Below are positions 32,406 through 41,644 of a stretch of DNA of 47,177 nucleotides, in pieces. The notes under the pieces were generated by a model. That model saw only the letters and a list, made by a program, of their open reading frames with translations, was not told where the DNA came from and made no database searches. This DNA is from Merdiplasma sp045118075 (lineage in GTDB: Bacteria; Bacillota; Clostridia; Lachnospirales; Lachnospiraceae): NCBI GenBank assembly GCA_045118075.1, contig JBGUOI010000155.1, positions 1-47,177 on the forward strand. The letters run 5' to 3'. The position numbers and the translations under genes are program-made. The first letter of the stretch is position 1. Each line of letters opens with the position of its first letter.

Positions 32406-34268
32406 TCAGATCTCTTCATACTGCCGTGTGTACAGGCTGTAATAGTACCCTCTCTTCTCCAGCAGCTGCTGATGTGTCCCCTGCTCGATGATCTTACCGT
32501 CCTGTACGACCAGAATCAGATCCGCGTCCACGATCGTGGAAAGGCGGTGAGCGACCACAAAGGAAGTCCTTCCCTCCGTCACCACACGGATGGCATTCTG
32601 GATAGCCTTCTCTGTCAGGGTATCGATCGAAGAGGTCGCCTCGTCAAGGATGAGAAGTTTCGGATCGGCCAGCAGGGCCCTTGCAAATGAGAGCAGCTGC
32701 TTCTCTCCGGTGGAGAGCTGGCTTCCGCCCTCTCCCACAACTCCGTCAAGGCCTTTGATGATCTCCTCATCAGTCACTTCATCCTGATCTGACCAGGTCT
32801 TTGCACTGCCTGCCTCCGCGCCGAGTCTGGCCACCACGCCGGCGGCAGATACCATACGAAGCGAGCGGATGATCTCTTCATCAGATGCCTCCGGCCGCCC
32901 GTACCTTAAGTTTTCGCGCACCGTTCCGGAAAACAGGTGCGGCGTCTGCAGCACATAGCCCAGATTGCTGTGAAGCCAAAGCTGGGAACGCTCTCTCACA
33001 TTCCGCCCGTCGATCAGAATCTCGCCCTCAGTCGGCTCGTAAAAGCGGCATACCAGATTGATCAGCGTGGATTTTCCCGCGCCTGTCTCGCCGACGATGG
33101 CAATGTTCATGCCATGCGGCACCTTCAGGCAAAAATGCTCCATCACATACTCATCCCCGTCGGGGTAGCGGAAGGAAACATCCTTAAATTCGATGTCGCC
33201 TTTGATCGGCTCCCAGTTTTCATACTTCGGGGCAAAGCTGTCCCCGTAGCGGCTGATCACCTCGGGCGTATCCGAGACATCGGAAGGCTCCGCGATCAGC
33301 TTGGTAAAACGCTCAATGTTTACCTGGATGCTGATAAAGGCTGCGATATTCTGGATAATAAACTGCAGCGGTTCGATCATACCCACCGCATAGGAAAGGA
33401 ACACCGACAGGGTCCCGATCCGGATGATCCCTTCTCTGGTCAGGGCACCGCCGCGCCAGAGCACGAGGGCCAGCGCAAAGGAAGACATCATGGTCACCAG
33501 CGACAGGAGCATGGCGGAGTAACGTACGGTGCGCACCGATTCGGCGCGCATCTTTTCCGTATCCTCCTCAAACTCGCGCTGCATCCGGTCTTCGATATTC
33601 AAAAGTTTGATGGATCTGGCGCCGATGATCCCTTCATTGAGGTCACCGGTGATCACGGAATTGAGTTCCCTTACCCGGTGGTTCAGCTTTACCAGCACCG
33701 GCTGGAACAGGGAGATGATCACGGCGGCAAGCACCATCAGCGCAATGATCAGTATCCCCAAACGCCACTGGACGATCAGCATGACGACGATCGCAAAAAT
33801 CAGGTAGGACCCGTTCCAGATACAGTCCATCAGGCGCCATGAGACAGCCATTCCGATCTTGCCGGTATCGCTCATGACCCTGGCGTGGATATAGCCGACG
33901 CTGTTCTGGTTGAAATAAGAAAAAGACAATGTCTGCAGGTGAGCAAATGCCGCATTCCGCAGGTCATGGTTCATGGTCACTTCCATACTGCCCGAATCCA
34001 CGAGACTCACGTAGCTCATGACGGACTGAACGGCGAGTACGCCGATGTAGAGTGCGATCAGCACCGGCAGCCCCTCGAGCGTACTGTTTGCCACGTTATG
34101 GTTGAGAATATACCGGTTGAACAGCGGGAAAAGCGCATCGATCAGGCTGACGAGCAGTCCGAAAGTCACCATCCTTATCATCTTTTTCCGGTAGGGCTTC
34201 AGATAGGGGATGATCTTCGGCAGTCCGAAAAGCGGAAGGATGACCGTTTTTTCTTTGTCCCGGTTCAT
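32406..34268 (-). CDS. ABC exporter half-transporter (permease-ATPase), catalytically complete subunit
   Basis: A 620-residue type I (ABCB-like) exporter half. Six transmembrane helices occupy about residues 20-320. The nucleotide-binding domain has Walker A GETGAGKST, signature LSTGEKQ, and Walker B LLILDEATSSID with the catalytic glutamate. The switch histidine is in VVAHRLST. Its start overlaps the stop of the partner gene as ATGA. About 30 residues around the VTDEEIIKGLDG segment are an insert before the signature region. Heterodimeric exporters of this kind move drugs, peptides or lipids; the substrate is unknown. Confidence 0.93.
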   Translation of the reverse strand: MNRDKEKTVILPLFGLPKIIPYLKPYRKKMIRMVTFGLLVSLIDALFPLFNRYILNHNVANSTLEGLPVLIALYIGVLAVQSVMSYVSLVDSGSMEVTMNHDLRNAAFAHLQTLSFSYFNQNSVGYIHARVMSDTGKIGMAVSWRLMDCIWNGSYLIFAIVVMLIVQWRLGILIIALMVLAAVIISLFQPVLVKLNHRVRELNSVITGDLNEGIIGARSIKLLNIEDRMQREFEEDTEKMRAESVRTVRYSAMLLSLVTMMSSFALALVLWRGGALTREGIIRIGTLSVFLSYAVGMIEPLQFIIQNIAAFISIQVNIERFTKLIAEPSDVSDTPEVISRYGDSFAPKYENWEPIKGDIEFKDVSFRYPDGDEYVMEHFCLKVPHGMNIAIVGETGAGKSTLINLVCRFYEPTEGEILIDGRNVRERSQLWLHSNLGYVLQTPHLFSGTVRENLRYGRPEASDEEIIRSLRMVSAAGVVARLGAEAGSAKTWSDQDEVTDEEIIKGLDGVVGEGGSQLSTGEKQLLSFARALLADPKLLILDEATSSIDTLTEKAIQNAIRVVTEGRTSFVVAHRLSTIVDADLILVVQDGKIIEQGTHQQLLEKRGYYYSLYTRQYEEI

Positions 34269-36091
34269 GCTCCTCCCTCCTTTCCGGCGCTCTGCAGATC
34301 ATAGATCTTCCGGTAAACGCCGTCGAGCGTAAGCAGTTCATCGTGAGTTCCGCTCTCGATGACGCGGCCCTGCTCCATAAGGAAGATCCGGTCCGCATGC
34401 ATCAGGGTGGTGATCCGGTGAGCGATGAGAATGACCGTCGCATCGCCTGTTTCCCGCTCCAACGCCCTGCGGATCCGGGCATCCGTCTCAGCGTCCACCG
34501 CGGAGAGCGAATCGTCGAAGATCATGATCGGGCATTCTCTGATGAGCATCTGCGCGATCGCCGTGCGCTGCTTCTGTCCGCCCGAAAGCGTCACGCCGCG
34601 CTCGCCTACGAATGTATCAAAGCCGGCCCCGAAGCGGTCGACCGTCTCGATCAGGTCGGCTGTCCCCGAAGCTCTTCTTACCATGTCCATGCCGGCTCCC
34701 GGAGCAGCCACCGAGATATTCTCCGCCAGGGAGCGTGAGAACAGATAGGGCTCCTGCAGGACCATGCCGATCTTTGAGCGCAGATAAGGTGTGCTGATCG
34801 ACCGGATATCCGTGCCGCCGATGGTGATCCTTCCCTGATCCTGCTCAAGCGGATAGAGTTTCTCAAGCAGATACATGAGCGTGGATTTGCCTGATCCGGT
34901 CGTACCGAGAATTCCGACAGTGGATCCGGCTTTGATGGACATAGACACATCATGGAGTGCCTCGGTGGTCCCGCCGCTGTAAGAGAAGGATACGTTCTCA
35001 AAGCAGATATCCCCGTCCATGGGCGGCTTAATGACGCCCTCCGGGTCCTTCTCTTCCTCAGTATTCATGATATAGCGAAGCCTGTCCAGTGAGATCCCGG
35101 CTTTGCTCATCTCGGAGATCACCCTTCCAAGCGAGCGCACCGGCCACGTCAGCATAGCGTTGTAGGAGACAAATGCGATCATCTGTCCGGGGGTGATATC
35201 ACCGCGGACACAGAAAACGGCGCCGACAATATTGACAAGAAGGTACTGGAGACCGGTCATCACATCGCCGGTGACCCAGTTGGCCGACATGATCTTAAAA
35301 AGATGGACCCAGTATCCCGTGTAATTACGGTTCTGCGTTTCAAAACGCTGCCGTTCGTACGCTTCGCGCCCGAAAGCGCGCACGACTCTGACACCTGTCA
35401 GGTTTTCCTGCGCCATTGCAGAGAGGATACCCTCTTCCACATCTGCTTTTTCGAAAGCCGGTCCGATCCTGGTATAAAAGAACAGGGAATAGCCGATGAC
35501 TACCGGAATGAATACGGAAGCGATCAGGGTCATCCGCGGGCTGATTCCGGCCATGAAACTGACTGCCAGGATGATCAGGACGATCACCCTTACAAGAGAA
35601 GTGAGCTGTTCGGATACAAATTCCTTAACGTTCTCTACATCCGAAGTACACCGCTGAATGATGTCCCCGGTGCTGTTCTCACCATGCCAGGCATAGGGCA
35701 GGTGTTCGATCTTTTCATAGAGCCTGTCGCGCATCTGTTTGATAAACCGCTGCGCGCCTGCTTCATTAATGCACCTTGACAGATAGCGGAAGATGCCGCC
35801 GGCCAGCGCCAGAGCGCAGACGATCAGTGCGATCAGCCAGGGCTTTTCCTTAAGGAGCGATAGACCACCGTCCGTCAGCCATCTGCCCGCTCCCCCCGCG
35901 ATCCGGGGAGCTTTGTCGCCGATGATGCTGTCTACCGTAAAACTGATCACCCGGGGAAGCATCATATCCAGGAACGAGGTGACCGCGGAAAAAATCATGC
36001 TCAGCACGAAAAGGCCGATGCTTCCTTTCAGAAAAAAGAAGATCAGCCTCACCGGTGTTGGAAATTGTCCTTTATTATCCGTTCTGTTCAT
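34265..36091 (-). CDS. ABC exporter half-transporter (permease-ATPase), degenerate-site subunit
   Basis: A 608-residue type I exporter half. Transmembrane region about 20-330, then an ATPase domain with Walker A GTTGSGKST, signature LSGGQKQR, and Walker B IMIFDDSLSAVD. An aspartate takes the place of the catalytic glutamate, as in the non-canonical site of heterodimeric exporters such as TM287/288. The switch region is LIAHRITT. It therefore pairs with the adjacent complete subunit. It overlaps the small membrane protein gene upstream by 17 bases and the partner gene by four, so stoichiometric synthesis is likely. Confidence 0.93.
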   Translation of the reverse strand: MNRTDNKGQFPTPVRLIFFFLKGSIGLFVLSMIFSAVTSFLDMMLPRVISFTVDSIIGDKAPRIAGGAGRWLTDGGLSLLKEKPWLIALIVCALALAGGIFRYLSRCINEAGAQRFIKQMRDRLYEKIEHLPYAWHGENSTGDIIQRCTSDVENVKEFVSEQLTSLVRVIVLIILAVSFMAGISPRMTLIASVFIPVVIGYSLFFYTRIGPAFEKADVEEGILSAMAQENLTGVRVVRAFGREAYERQRFETQNRNYTGYWVHLFKIMSANWVTGDVMTGLQYLLVNIVGAVFCVRGDITPGQMIAFVSYNAMLTWPVRSLGRVISEMSKAGISLDRLRYIMNTEEEKDPEGVIKPPMDGDICFENVSFSYSGGTTEALHDVSMSIKAGSTVGILGTTGSGKSTLMYLLEKLYPLEQDQGRITIGGTDIRSISTPYLRSKIGMVLQEPYLFSRSLAENISVAAPGAGMDMVRRASGTADLIETVDRFGAGFDTFVGERGVTLSGGQKQRTAIAQMLIRECPIMIFDDSLSAVDAETDARIRRALERETGDATVILIAHRITTLMHADRIFLMEQGRVIESGTHDELLTLDGVYRKIYDLQSAGKEGGA

Positions 36092-36359
36092 GGTCCTTTC
36101 CCGTATTTTTGGTCAGAATGTTAAAACCGATTTTAATGATCGCGACCCCGAAAGCGATCGCAGCCATCCCCGGCCCGGGCACAAACAGCATAAAAACCCC
36201 CGCTGCCGCAGCCAGGATCCCCGCCAGCAGGATAGGAATCCCGAAGAAAGCGGGAAGACCGAAGCCGTACATTTTCTTTTCCATCCGCCTGATCTGTTTT
36301 CTGACAAGTTCTACGAGCAGAATCACTTGATCAACAGCGAAATTCAATAGTTTTTTCAT
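36075..36359 (-). CDS. Small membrane protein of unknown function
   Basis: A 94-residue protein. The first 32 residues are amphipathic and basic. Two hydrophobic segments follow (about 36-60 and 64-80), joined by a short turn with VPGPGMA. The C-terminus is hydrophilic. GAGGGG lies six bases before the ATG. It is the first gene of the exporter operon and overlaps the next start, so it may assist or regulate the transporter. I do not recognise a family with certainty; the short PGP-containing hairpin resembles several uncharacterised transmembrane families. Confidence 0.75.
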   Translation of the reverse strand: MKKLLNFAVDQVILLVELVRKQIRRMEKKMYGFGLPAFFGIPILLAGILAAAAGVFMLFVPGPGMAAIAFGVAIIKIGFNILTKNTGKDHEQNG

Positions 36360-36395
36360 TCAAGCCCCTCGTCCGGAATCAATAATGTAACTTCT

Positions 36396-36424
36396 AAGAT
36401 ATAGAAGAATACCGCATCGGTCAA
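36396..36424 (-). promoter_or_regulatory. Promoter of the ABC exporter operon
   Basis: On the minus strand TTGACC and TATCTT are 17 bases apart, 37 bases before the first start codon. A TATATC overlapping by two bases is an alternative -10. Confidence 0.55.
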
Positions 36425-36440
36425 GACCGGAGATAACAAT

Positions 36441-36476
36441 AGACGGCCCGGTGCCACGGGTGACACAAGGCCGTCT
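36441..36476 (-). terminator. Probable terminator after uxuB
   Basis: Arms AGACGGCC and GGCCGTCT enclose an inner GTGTCAC/GTGGCAC-type stem, forming a strong hairpin 24 bases after the uxuB stop. The sequence after it (ATTGTTATC) is only moderately T-rich, so termination may be partial. Confidence 0.65.
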
Positions 36477-36499
36477 CCTGTCAACTGTTGATCATCTGT

Positions 36500-38131
36500 T
36501 TATCCCAGATATTTCACCAGTGTCGCACGCACAGCGCCGGGGCCTGCCAGTTCTTCGACCAGATAGGCCTCGATCTTGTCTCCGATACCGGCCTCATAGA
36601 GGTCGCTTCCGAAGATATTGGCATTGCGCAGCACACTCTCGACCTTCGCATGGACCGCCTCAGCGCCGTCGCCCAGCTTCAGGCCTTCGAGTGCTTTCGT
36701 CAGCTCATCGAGCATCGGATCCGAAGACCGCTCAAAAGCGCTGCCCTCGTCATCCACGCCGATCAGGTAACGAAGCCATCCTGCCAGTGCCAGCGGGATC
36801 GCATCCAGCTTGGCAGCCGTTCCGTCCCGGTTCACATAGGACTTGATCGTCTCCCCGTAACGGATGCCCACCTTCTGGGAAGTATCCGTAGCGATACGCT
36901 GTGGAGTGTCCGGCATGAACGGATTCGGGATGCGTACATTGATAACTTCATCCACGAATGCCTGCGGGGAAAGGATGCCCGGGTCAGTAACCACCGGCAT
37001 GCCTTCTACCGGTCCGATTCGACGGACCAGCTCTTTCAGCTGCGGGTCCTTCATCTCGTCCGCGATCAGGTCATAACCAAGCACGCAGCCGTATACGGCC
37101 AGCGCGGTGTGAAGCGGATTGAGGCAGGTGGTGACTTTCATACGCTCTACCTGATTGACGGTATCGCGGTCGGTCATGTAGACGCCTGCTTTTTCAAGGG
37201 CCGGGCGGCCGTTCGGGAACTTATCCTCGATGACCAGATACTGCGGACCCTCCGCGTTGACGAAGGGAGCGATGTAGGTCTTCTTCGAGGTGATCACCGG
37301 AGCCATATCCTCGATACCGAGTTTCTCCAGCTCCGCCTGCACTGACTCTGCCGGTCTGGGAGTGATCTTGTCGATCATAGACCACGGAAACGCGATCTTT
37401 GACTCATCATTCAGGTAGGAGACAAACTCCTGCGGGACCTTTCCGGCATCCGCCCAGGCTTTTGCGACAGCCACGATGGAGGACATCAGCTTTTCGCCGT
37501 TGTGCGAGCAGTTGTCCATGGACACGACAGCCATCGGATATTCACCGGCTTTGAAACGCTCGAACAGAAGCGCTGTCACGATGGACATGGCACTGTTGTA
37601 GGCAGGCGCCTGCGTCTCATCGGCAGGACCGGCTTCGAGGTCGGCTTTCACGAACGGGAACAGGTTTCCGTCAGAGCCGCTGAGCGCATAGCCCTTTTCC
37701 GTGATCGTGAAGGAGCACATCTGGAGACCCGGATCGATGAAGATCTGCCTCAGACGGCGCCAGGTCTCACCAATGCCCGTCTGCGCCTTGATCGCCTCCG
37801 TAAGGGAGCCGATCACCTGCTTTTCGGTGTTTCCGTCACTCTTGAGCGTCACGCCGAGCACCAGGTTGTCATACGGATCGTAGATCTTGTCCACCACATC
37901 GAAGTCAAAAGTCTCCACACAGGTAATGCCCTTGCCTGTCTCGCCCTCTTCGATCAGCTTGTCAGCAATGCCGCCAATGAAGATGCGGAAGATATTGCCG
38001 ATTCCGAAATGGACCCAGACCGGGGCCTGCTTCGTTTCCAGGCTCACCTTCTCGATATCATATGCCGGAAGCTTGACACCGGCCGCTTCCCAGGCCTTTT
38101 TATCTTTCAGTCCTTCCAGTGTAAGTTTCAT
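36500..38131 (-). CDS. uxuB: Fructuronate reductase (mannonate oxidoreductase), mannitol dehydrogenase family
   Basis: Interconverts D-fructuronate and D-mannonate with NADH. The 543-residue polyol-dehydrogenase-type protein has HFGIGNIFR near residues 41-49 (a GxGxxxR cofactor motif). Its catalytic K-x5-N-x2-H signature, in KVTTCLNPLH, gives Lys332, Asn338 and His341. It is longer than E. coli UxuB (486), as in several clostridial homologues. I start at the ATG after AGAGGAG; an earlier start would add 41 basic residues overlapping uxuA and is not credible. It ends the TRAP-dehydrogenase-uxuA operon. Tagaturonate reductase (UxaB) is a close relative, but the uxuA neighbour favours the mannonate branch. 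Confidence 0.9.
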   Translation of the reverse strand: MKLTLEGLKDKKAWEAAGVKLPAYDIEKVSLETKQAPVWVHFGIGNIFRIFIGGIADKLIEEGETGKGITCVETFDFDVVDKIYDPYDNLVLGVTLKSDGNTEKQVIGSLTEAIKAQTGIGETWRRLRQIFIDPGLQMCSFTITEKGYALSGSDGNLFPFVKADLEAGPADETQAPAYNSAMSIVTALLFERFKAGEYPMAVVSMDNCSHNGEKLMSSIVAVAKAWADAGKVPQEFVSYLNDESKIAFPWSMIDKITPRPAESVQAELEKLGIEDMAPVITSKKTYIAPFVNAEGPQYLVIEDKFPNGRPALEKAGVYMTDRDTVNQVERMKVTTCLNPLHTALAVYGCVLGYDLIADEMKDPQLKELVRRIGPVEGMPVVTDPGILSPQAFVDEVINVRIPNPFMPDTPQRIATDTSQKVGIRYGETIKSYVNRDGTAAKLDAIPLALAGWLRYLIGVDDEGSAFERSSDPMLDELTKALEGLKLGDGAEAVHAKVESVLRNANIFGSDLYEAGIGDKIEAYLVEELAGPGAVRATLVKYLG

Positions 38132-38150
38132 GTTATTGCTCCTCTTTCTT

Positions 38151-39236
38151 TCAGCCTCTTTTCGCGTTCTTCTCGATGGCTTCCCACAGGCCCTGGATGT
38201 AAGTCGCGCCGAGGGCACGGTCGTACAGGCCGTAACCGGGCATTGCCTTCTCACCCCAGATCATGCGGCCGTGGTCAGGACGGATCGGTCCGTCAAACCC
38301 GGTCTCGTAGAGCGCTCTCACGATCTCATACATGTCGAAGTTGCCGTCCGCGGAGATGTGGCAGGCTTCCTCAAAGTCATAATTCTCCCTGGAAGTATCG
38401 TTAAAGTGCAGGTTCCTGACATGGGCAAAATGGATGCGGCCTTCCAGCACACGGATCATGTGCGGCAGATCGTTCTCCAGATTGGTCCCGTAGGAACCGG
38501 AGCAGAAAGTGACGCCGTTGTGAACATCATCCACCGCTTTCATCAGGCGCAGGATATTCTCCTCGGAGTTGATGATGCGGGTCAGTCCGAATACGCTCCA
38601 TGCAGGATCATCCGGATGGATGGCCATCTTGATGTCATACTTGCTGCAGACCGGCATGATGGCTTTCAGGAAATAGACCAGGTTCTGGAACAGCTTCTCT
38701 CCGTCCGTGTCCTTGTACATCTCGAACAGTTCCTGGACTTTGGCCATACGCTCCGGTTCCCAGCCGGGAAGAACGGTTCCGCCGGACATTTTATCCATCG
38801 AAGCTGCCAGGTCATTGGCATCGATCGCGTCGATCGCTTTCTGGTTGTAGGCAAGCACGGTGGAGCCGTCCGCCCTGACCCTGGCAAGCTCGGTCCTGGT
38901 CCAGTCGAACACGGGCATGAAGTTGTAGCAGACCATATGAATGTCTTCCTTGCCCAGGTTCTCCAGCGTCTGGATATAATTGTCGATATAGAGGTCTCTG
39001 TCCTTGTCCGCGACCTTGATGGAATCGCAGACGTTGACGCTTTCAATACCGGAAAGGTTCAGGCCGGCATCCTCGATCTCTTTTTTCAGAGCCTTGATCT
39101 CTTCCGGCTTCCACACCTCACCGGGTGTTGTGTCATACAGGGTGGAGATCACGCCGGTGACACCGGGCACCTGCCTGATCTGCTGCAGCGTGACGGTATC
39201 ATATTTGGATCCGTACCAGCGCATTGTCATTTCCAT
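38151..39236 (-). CDS. uxuA: Mannonate dehydratase
   Basis: UxuA dehydrates D-mannonate to 2-keto-3-deoxygluconate. The 361-residue length is normal. The N-terminal MEMTMRWYG, the KMAIHPDDPAW segment with a metal-binding His, FCSGSYG, HVRNLH and the C-terminal RPDHGR motif are all characteristic. The start is the first of three closely spaced ATGs, favoured by conservation of the MEMT N-terminus; GGGGG lies ten bases upstream. It is 19 bases ahead of uxuB. Confidence 0.96.
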   Translation of the reverse strand: MEMTMRWYGSKYDTVTLQQIRQVPGVTGVISTLYDTTPGEVWKPEEIKALKKEIEDAGLNLSGIESVNVCDSIKVADKDRDLYIDNYIQTLENLGKEDIHMVCYNFMPVFDWTRTELARVRADGSTVLAYNQKAIDAIDANDLAASMDKMSGGTVLPGWEPERMAKVQELFEMYKDTDGEKLFQNLVYFLKAIMPVCSKYDIKMAIHPDDPAWSVFGLTRIINSEENILRLMKAVDDVHNGVTFCSGSYGTNLENDLPHMIRVLEGRIHFAHVRNLHFNDTSRENYDFEEACHISADGNFDMYEIVRALYETGFDGPIRPDHGRMIWGEKAMPGYGLYDRALGATYIQGLWEAIEKNAKRG

Positions 39237-39270
39237 AAATCAAATTCCCCCTTTCACGTGACCGAAAGAA

Positions 39271-40305
39271 TCAGTCATCAAAGGTCAGTACGATCTTGCG
39301 GATCGACGGATCTCTTGTCTCATTGAAATCAAATGCCTTCTGGGCATCCAGGAAGTGGAAGGTATGGGAGACCTTGTGGTCCAGGTCGACCTTCCCGGCC
39401 TTCACCAGGTCGATGGCTTCCTGGAACTTCCTGTTCTGGAGCCTCGAACCGCGGATATCCAGTTCCTTCGAAGTGATGCCGAAATTGGTCACCTCGGTGG
39501 GTGTCACGGAAAAGCCCATGGTGATCACGCGGCTGGCGTTGCCGGCGATCCTGATCAGTGTTCCCAGAGAGTCTTTCGTGCAGGCACAGTCGATCGAAAG
39601 AGTCGGACCGTAAGCATCCGTCGTATACTCTTTGACCTTTTCCGCAAGATCTTCCTTCAGGAGGTTGATGGCATGGTGTGCGCCGGCAGCAAGGGCTTCT
39701 TCCAGTTTCTCATCCACGATATCCGCCACGATGATCTTTGCCCCGGAAAGCTTCGCGATGCTGAGCATGCGCGATCCGAGCGCGCCCATTCCCATGATCA
39801 GGACTTCGTCGTCGGGCTGGATCTGTGCTCTGGAGCAGGCCTGGATGGCGATCGTCGTCGGCTCGATCAGGACAGCATCCTCATAGCGCAGATTGTCCGG
39901 AAGCAGGTAGCAGTCCTTGTCCGGGACCGCGATAAACTCGCGGAATCCGCCGTCGATGTGGACGCCGCGCACCGCCAGGTGCTGGCAGACATTGGGGCGT
40001 CCGATCCGGCATGCATAGCAGTGTCCGCACGCAGTCACCTGGTCGATGATGACCCGGTCACCCACCTTCACTTTCGTTGCACCGGGGCCGGTCTCCACCA
40101 CTTCACCGACCATTTCATGTCCGATGACTCTCGGATAGGTGGCAGCGGCATTCGCTCCGTGGTAGATGCCGACATCGGAACCGCAGATGCCTGCGGCTTT
40201 CATTTTGACCAGCACATTGTTCTTCTCATCGATCACGGGTTTTTCCATCTCGATGATCTTCAGTTCTTCAGGCTTTACGATCTGAATTCCTCTTATCTTA
40301 GCCAT
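39271..40305 (-). CDS. Zinc-dependent sugar-acid dehydrogenase (L-gulonate/L-galactonate 5-dehydrogenase-like)
   Basis: A 344-residue medium-chain zinc dehydrogenase. Catalytic zinc ligands are visible at Cys41 (GICGSD) and His63-Glu64 (IGHEM). The structural zinc site is the four-cysteine CGHCYACRIGRPNVC (Cys93, 96, 99, 107). The nucleotide fold has GMGALGS. Relatives oxidise C5 of L-galactonate (to tagaturonate) or L-gulonate (to fructuronate). Placed directly before uxuA and uxuB, with no uronate isomerase in the window, oxidation of L-gulonate to fructuronate would feed UxuB directly. That substrate is an inference from context. It lies 34 bases upstream of uxuA and 55 downstream of dctM. 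Confidence 0.88.
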   Translation of the reverse strand: MAKIRGIQIVKPEELKIIEMEKPVIDEKNNVLVKMKAAGICGSDVGIYHGANAAATYPRVIGHEMVGEVVETGPGATKVKVGDRVIIDQVTACGHCYACRIGRPNVCQHLAVRGVHIDGGFREFIAVPDKDCYLLPDNLRYEDAVLIEPTTIAIQACSRAQIQPDDEVLIMGMGALGSRMLSIAKLSGAKIIVADIVDEKLEEALAAGAHHAINLLKEDLAEKVKEYTTDAYGPTLSIDCACTKDSLGTLIRIAGNASRVITMGFSVTPTEVTNFGITSKELDIRGSRLQNRKFQEAIDLVKAGKVDLDHKVSHTFHFLDAQKAFDFNETRDPSIRKIVLTFDD

Positions 40306-40360
40306 TGATCTATCCTTTCATTCTGATAAGCGATGAAATGTAAACGGTCGGCAGGGTGCA

Positions 40361-41641
40361 TCAGCCCCCTGTGAACAGCCTCATGACGCCGACTGAAACG
40401 GCAGGCACATAGGTGACCAGCGCCAGCACCGTGAAATTAGAAAGCAGGAACGGTCCGAGCGCCTTCACGTTCTCAGACAGTTTATTGCCTCCTATGGCTG
40501 TCGCCGCGAACAGGCAGACACCGACCGGCGGTGTGCAGAGACCGAGAACCAGGTTCATGACCACGATCAGGCCGAACTGAATCGGATCCACGTTAACGGA
40601 CTGCGCTACCTGCAGCAGCACCGGGAACAGGATCAGCAGCGCTGCGATCGTCTCCATGAACATTCCCACGAAGATCAGGAACAGGTTGATCAGCAGCAGG
40701 ATGATGAATTTGTTGGTCGTCAGGCGAAGCATTCCGTCAGCGATCATGTTCGGGATACGCTCCTTGGTCAGGATGTAGGCGAACACGTTCGCGAATGCGA
40801 CCAGACCCATGATGGCGGCTGCGCTTGAAAGCGTCTGCTTTAAGCAGCTGTAGAAAGATTTCAGGTTCAGTTTCTTATAGATAAAGAAGCTGACGATGGT
40901 GCCGTAAGCCACGCAGACGATCGATGCCTCGGTGGGGGTCATCACGCCGCCCATGATGCCGAACAGAATGATGGCTGTCATAATGATAGCCCAGATCGCC
41001 TCTTTTCCGGCATGGAAGATCTCTTTGGCTGAGAGCATCCGGTCACGCTTGGGATAGTTTTTTCTTTTTGCCTGAATGTAGCAGACCAGGCACATGCCGC
41101 CGCCCATCAGGATGCCCGGGAAGATACCGGCCATGAACATCTTGGAAACGGAAAGACCGGTCATGGTCGCCGCGATGATCATCGGGACAGAGGGCGGAAT
41201 GATCGGGCCCATGCAGGAGCTCGAAGCAGTGACCGCCACAGAGAAGGGAACATCATATCCCTGGTTGACCATCATCGGGATCTCGATGCCGCCCAGAGCC
41301 ACGGTATCGGCAAGAGCCGTGCCGGAGATACCGGCGAACACCATGGAAGCGAGGATATTGGCATAAGCCAGGCCGCCGCTTAAGTGGCCTACCAGCGCAT
41401 CCGCAAACTCAAGGAGCTTGTCGGAGATGCCGCCCTGGTTCATCAGGTTGCCGGCCAGTGTAAAGCCGGGGATGCAAAGCAGGGTAAAAGAGTCCATGCC
41501 GGCGAAGAAACGCTGGGCAAACTGGACGATGGGCATGCCCGTTCCCACGAAATAGATGCAGGAGGCGATACCAAGACTGAACGCAACCGGTACACCGACA
41601 GCCAGGCAAACCACGAATGAGATAAATAATACGGATACCAT
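40361..41641 (-). CDS. dctM: TRAP transporter large permease subunit
   Basis: DctM-type subunit of a tripartite ATP-independent periplasmic transporter, driving uptake with a Na+ or H+ gradient. The 426-residue length and 11-12 transmembrane segments are typical. SSCMGPIIPPSVPMI and the repeat-like NLVLGLCTPPVGVCLF are hallmark re-entrant motifs of the family. It starts three bases after the dctQ stop. A sugar acid is the likely substrate given the uxu genes downstream. Confidence 0.95.
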   Translation of the reverse strand: MVSVLFISFVVCLAVGVPVAFSLGIASCIYFVGTGMPIVQFAQRFFAGMDSFTLLCIPGFTLAGNLMNQGGISDKLLEFADALVGHLSGGLAYANILASMVFAGISGTALADTVALGGIEIPMMVNQGYDVPFSVAVTASSSCMGPIIPPSVPMIIAATMTGLSVSKMFMAGIFPGILMGGGMCLVCYIQAKRKNYPKRDRMLSAKEIFHAGKEAIWAIIMTAIILFGIMGGVMTPTEASIVCVAYGTIVSFFIYKKLNLKSFYSCLKQTLSSAAAIMGLVAFANVFAYILTKERIPNMIADGMLRLTTNKFIILLLINLFLIFVGMFMETIAALLILFPVLLQVAQSVNVDPIQFGLIVVMNLVLGLCTPPVGVCLFAATAIGGNKLSENVKALGPFLLSNFTVLALVTYVPAVSVGVMRLFTGG

Positions 41642-41644
41642 AGA

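Noticed and set aside
37887..39326. A 479-codon open reading on the plus strand
   Set aside because: Antisense to uxuA and part of uxuB, which have clear family motifs. No start signal or recognisable domain is present.
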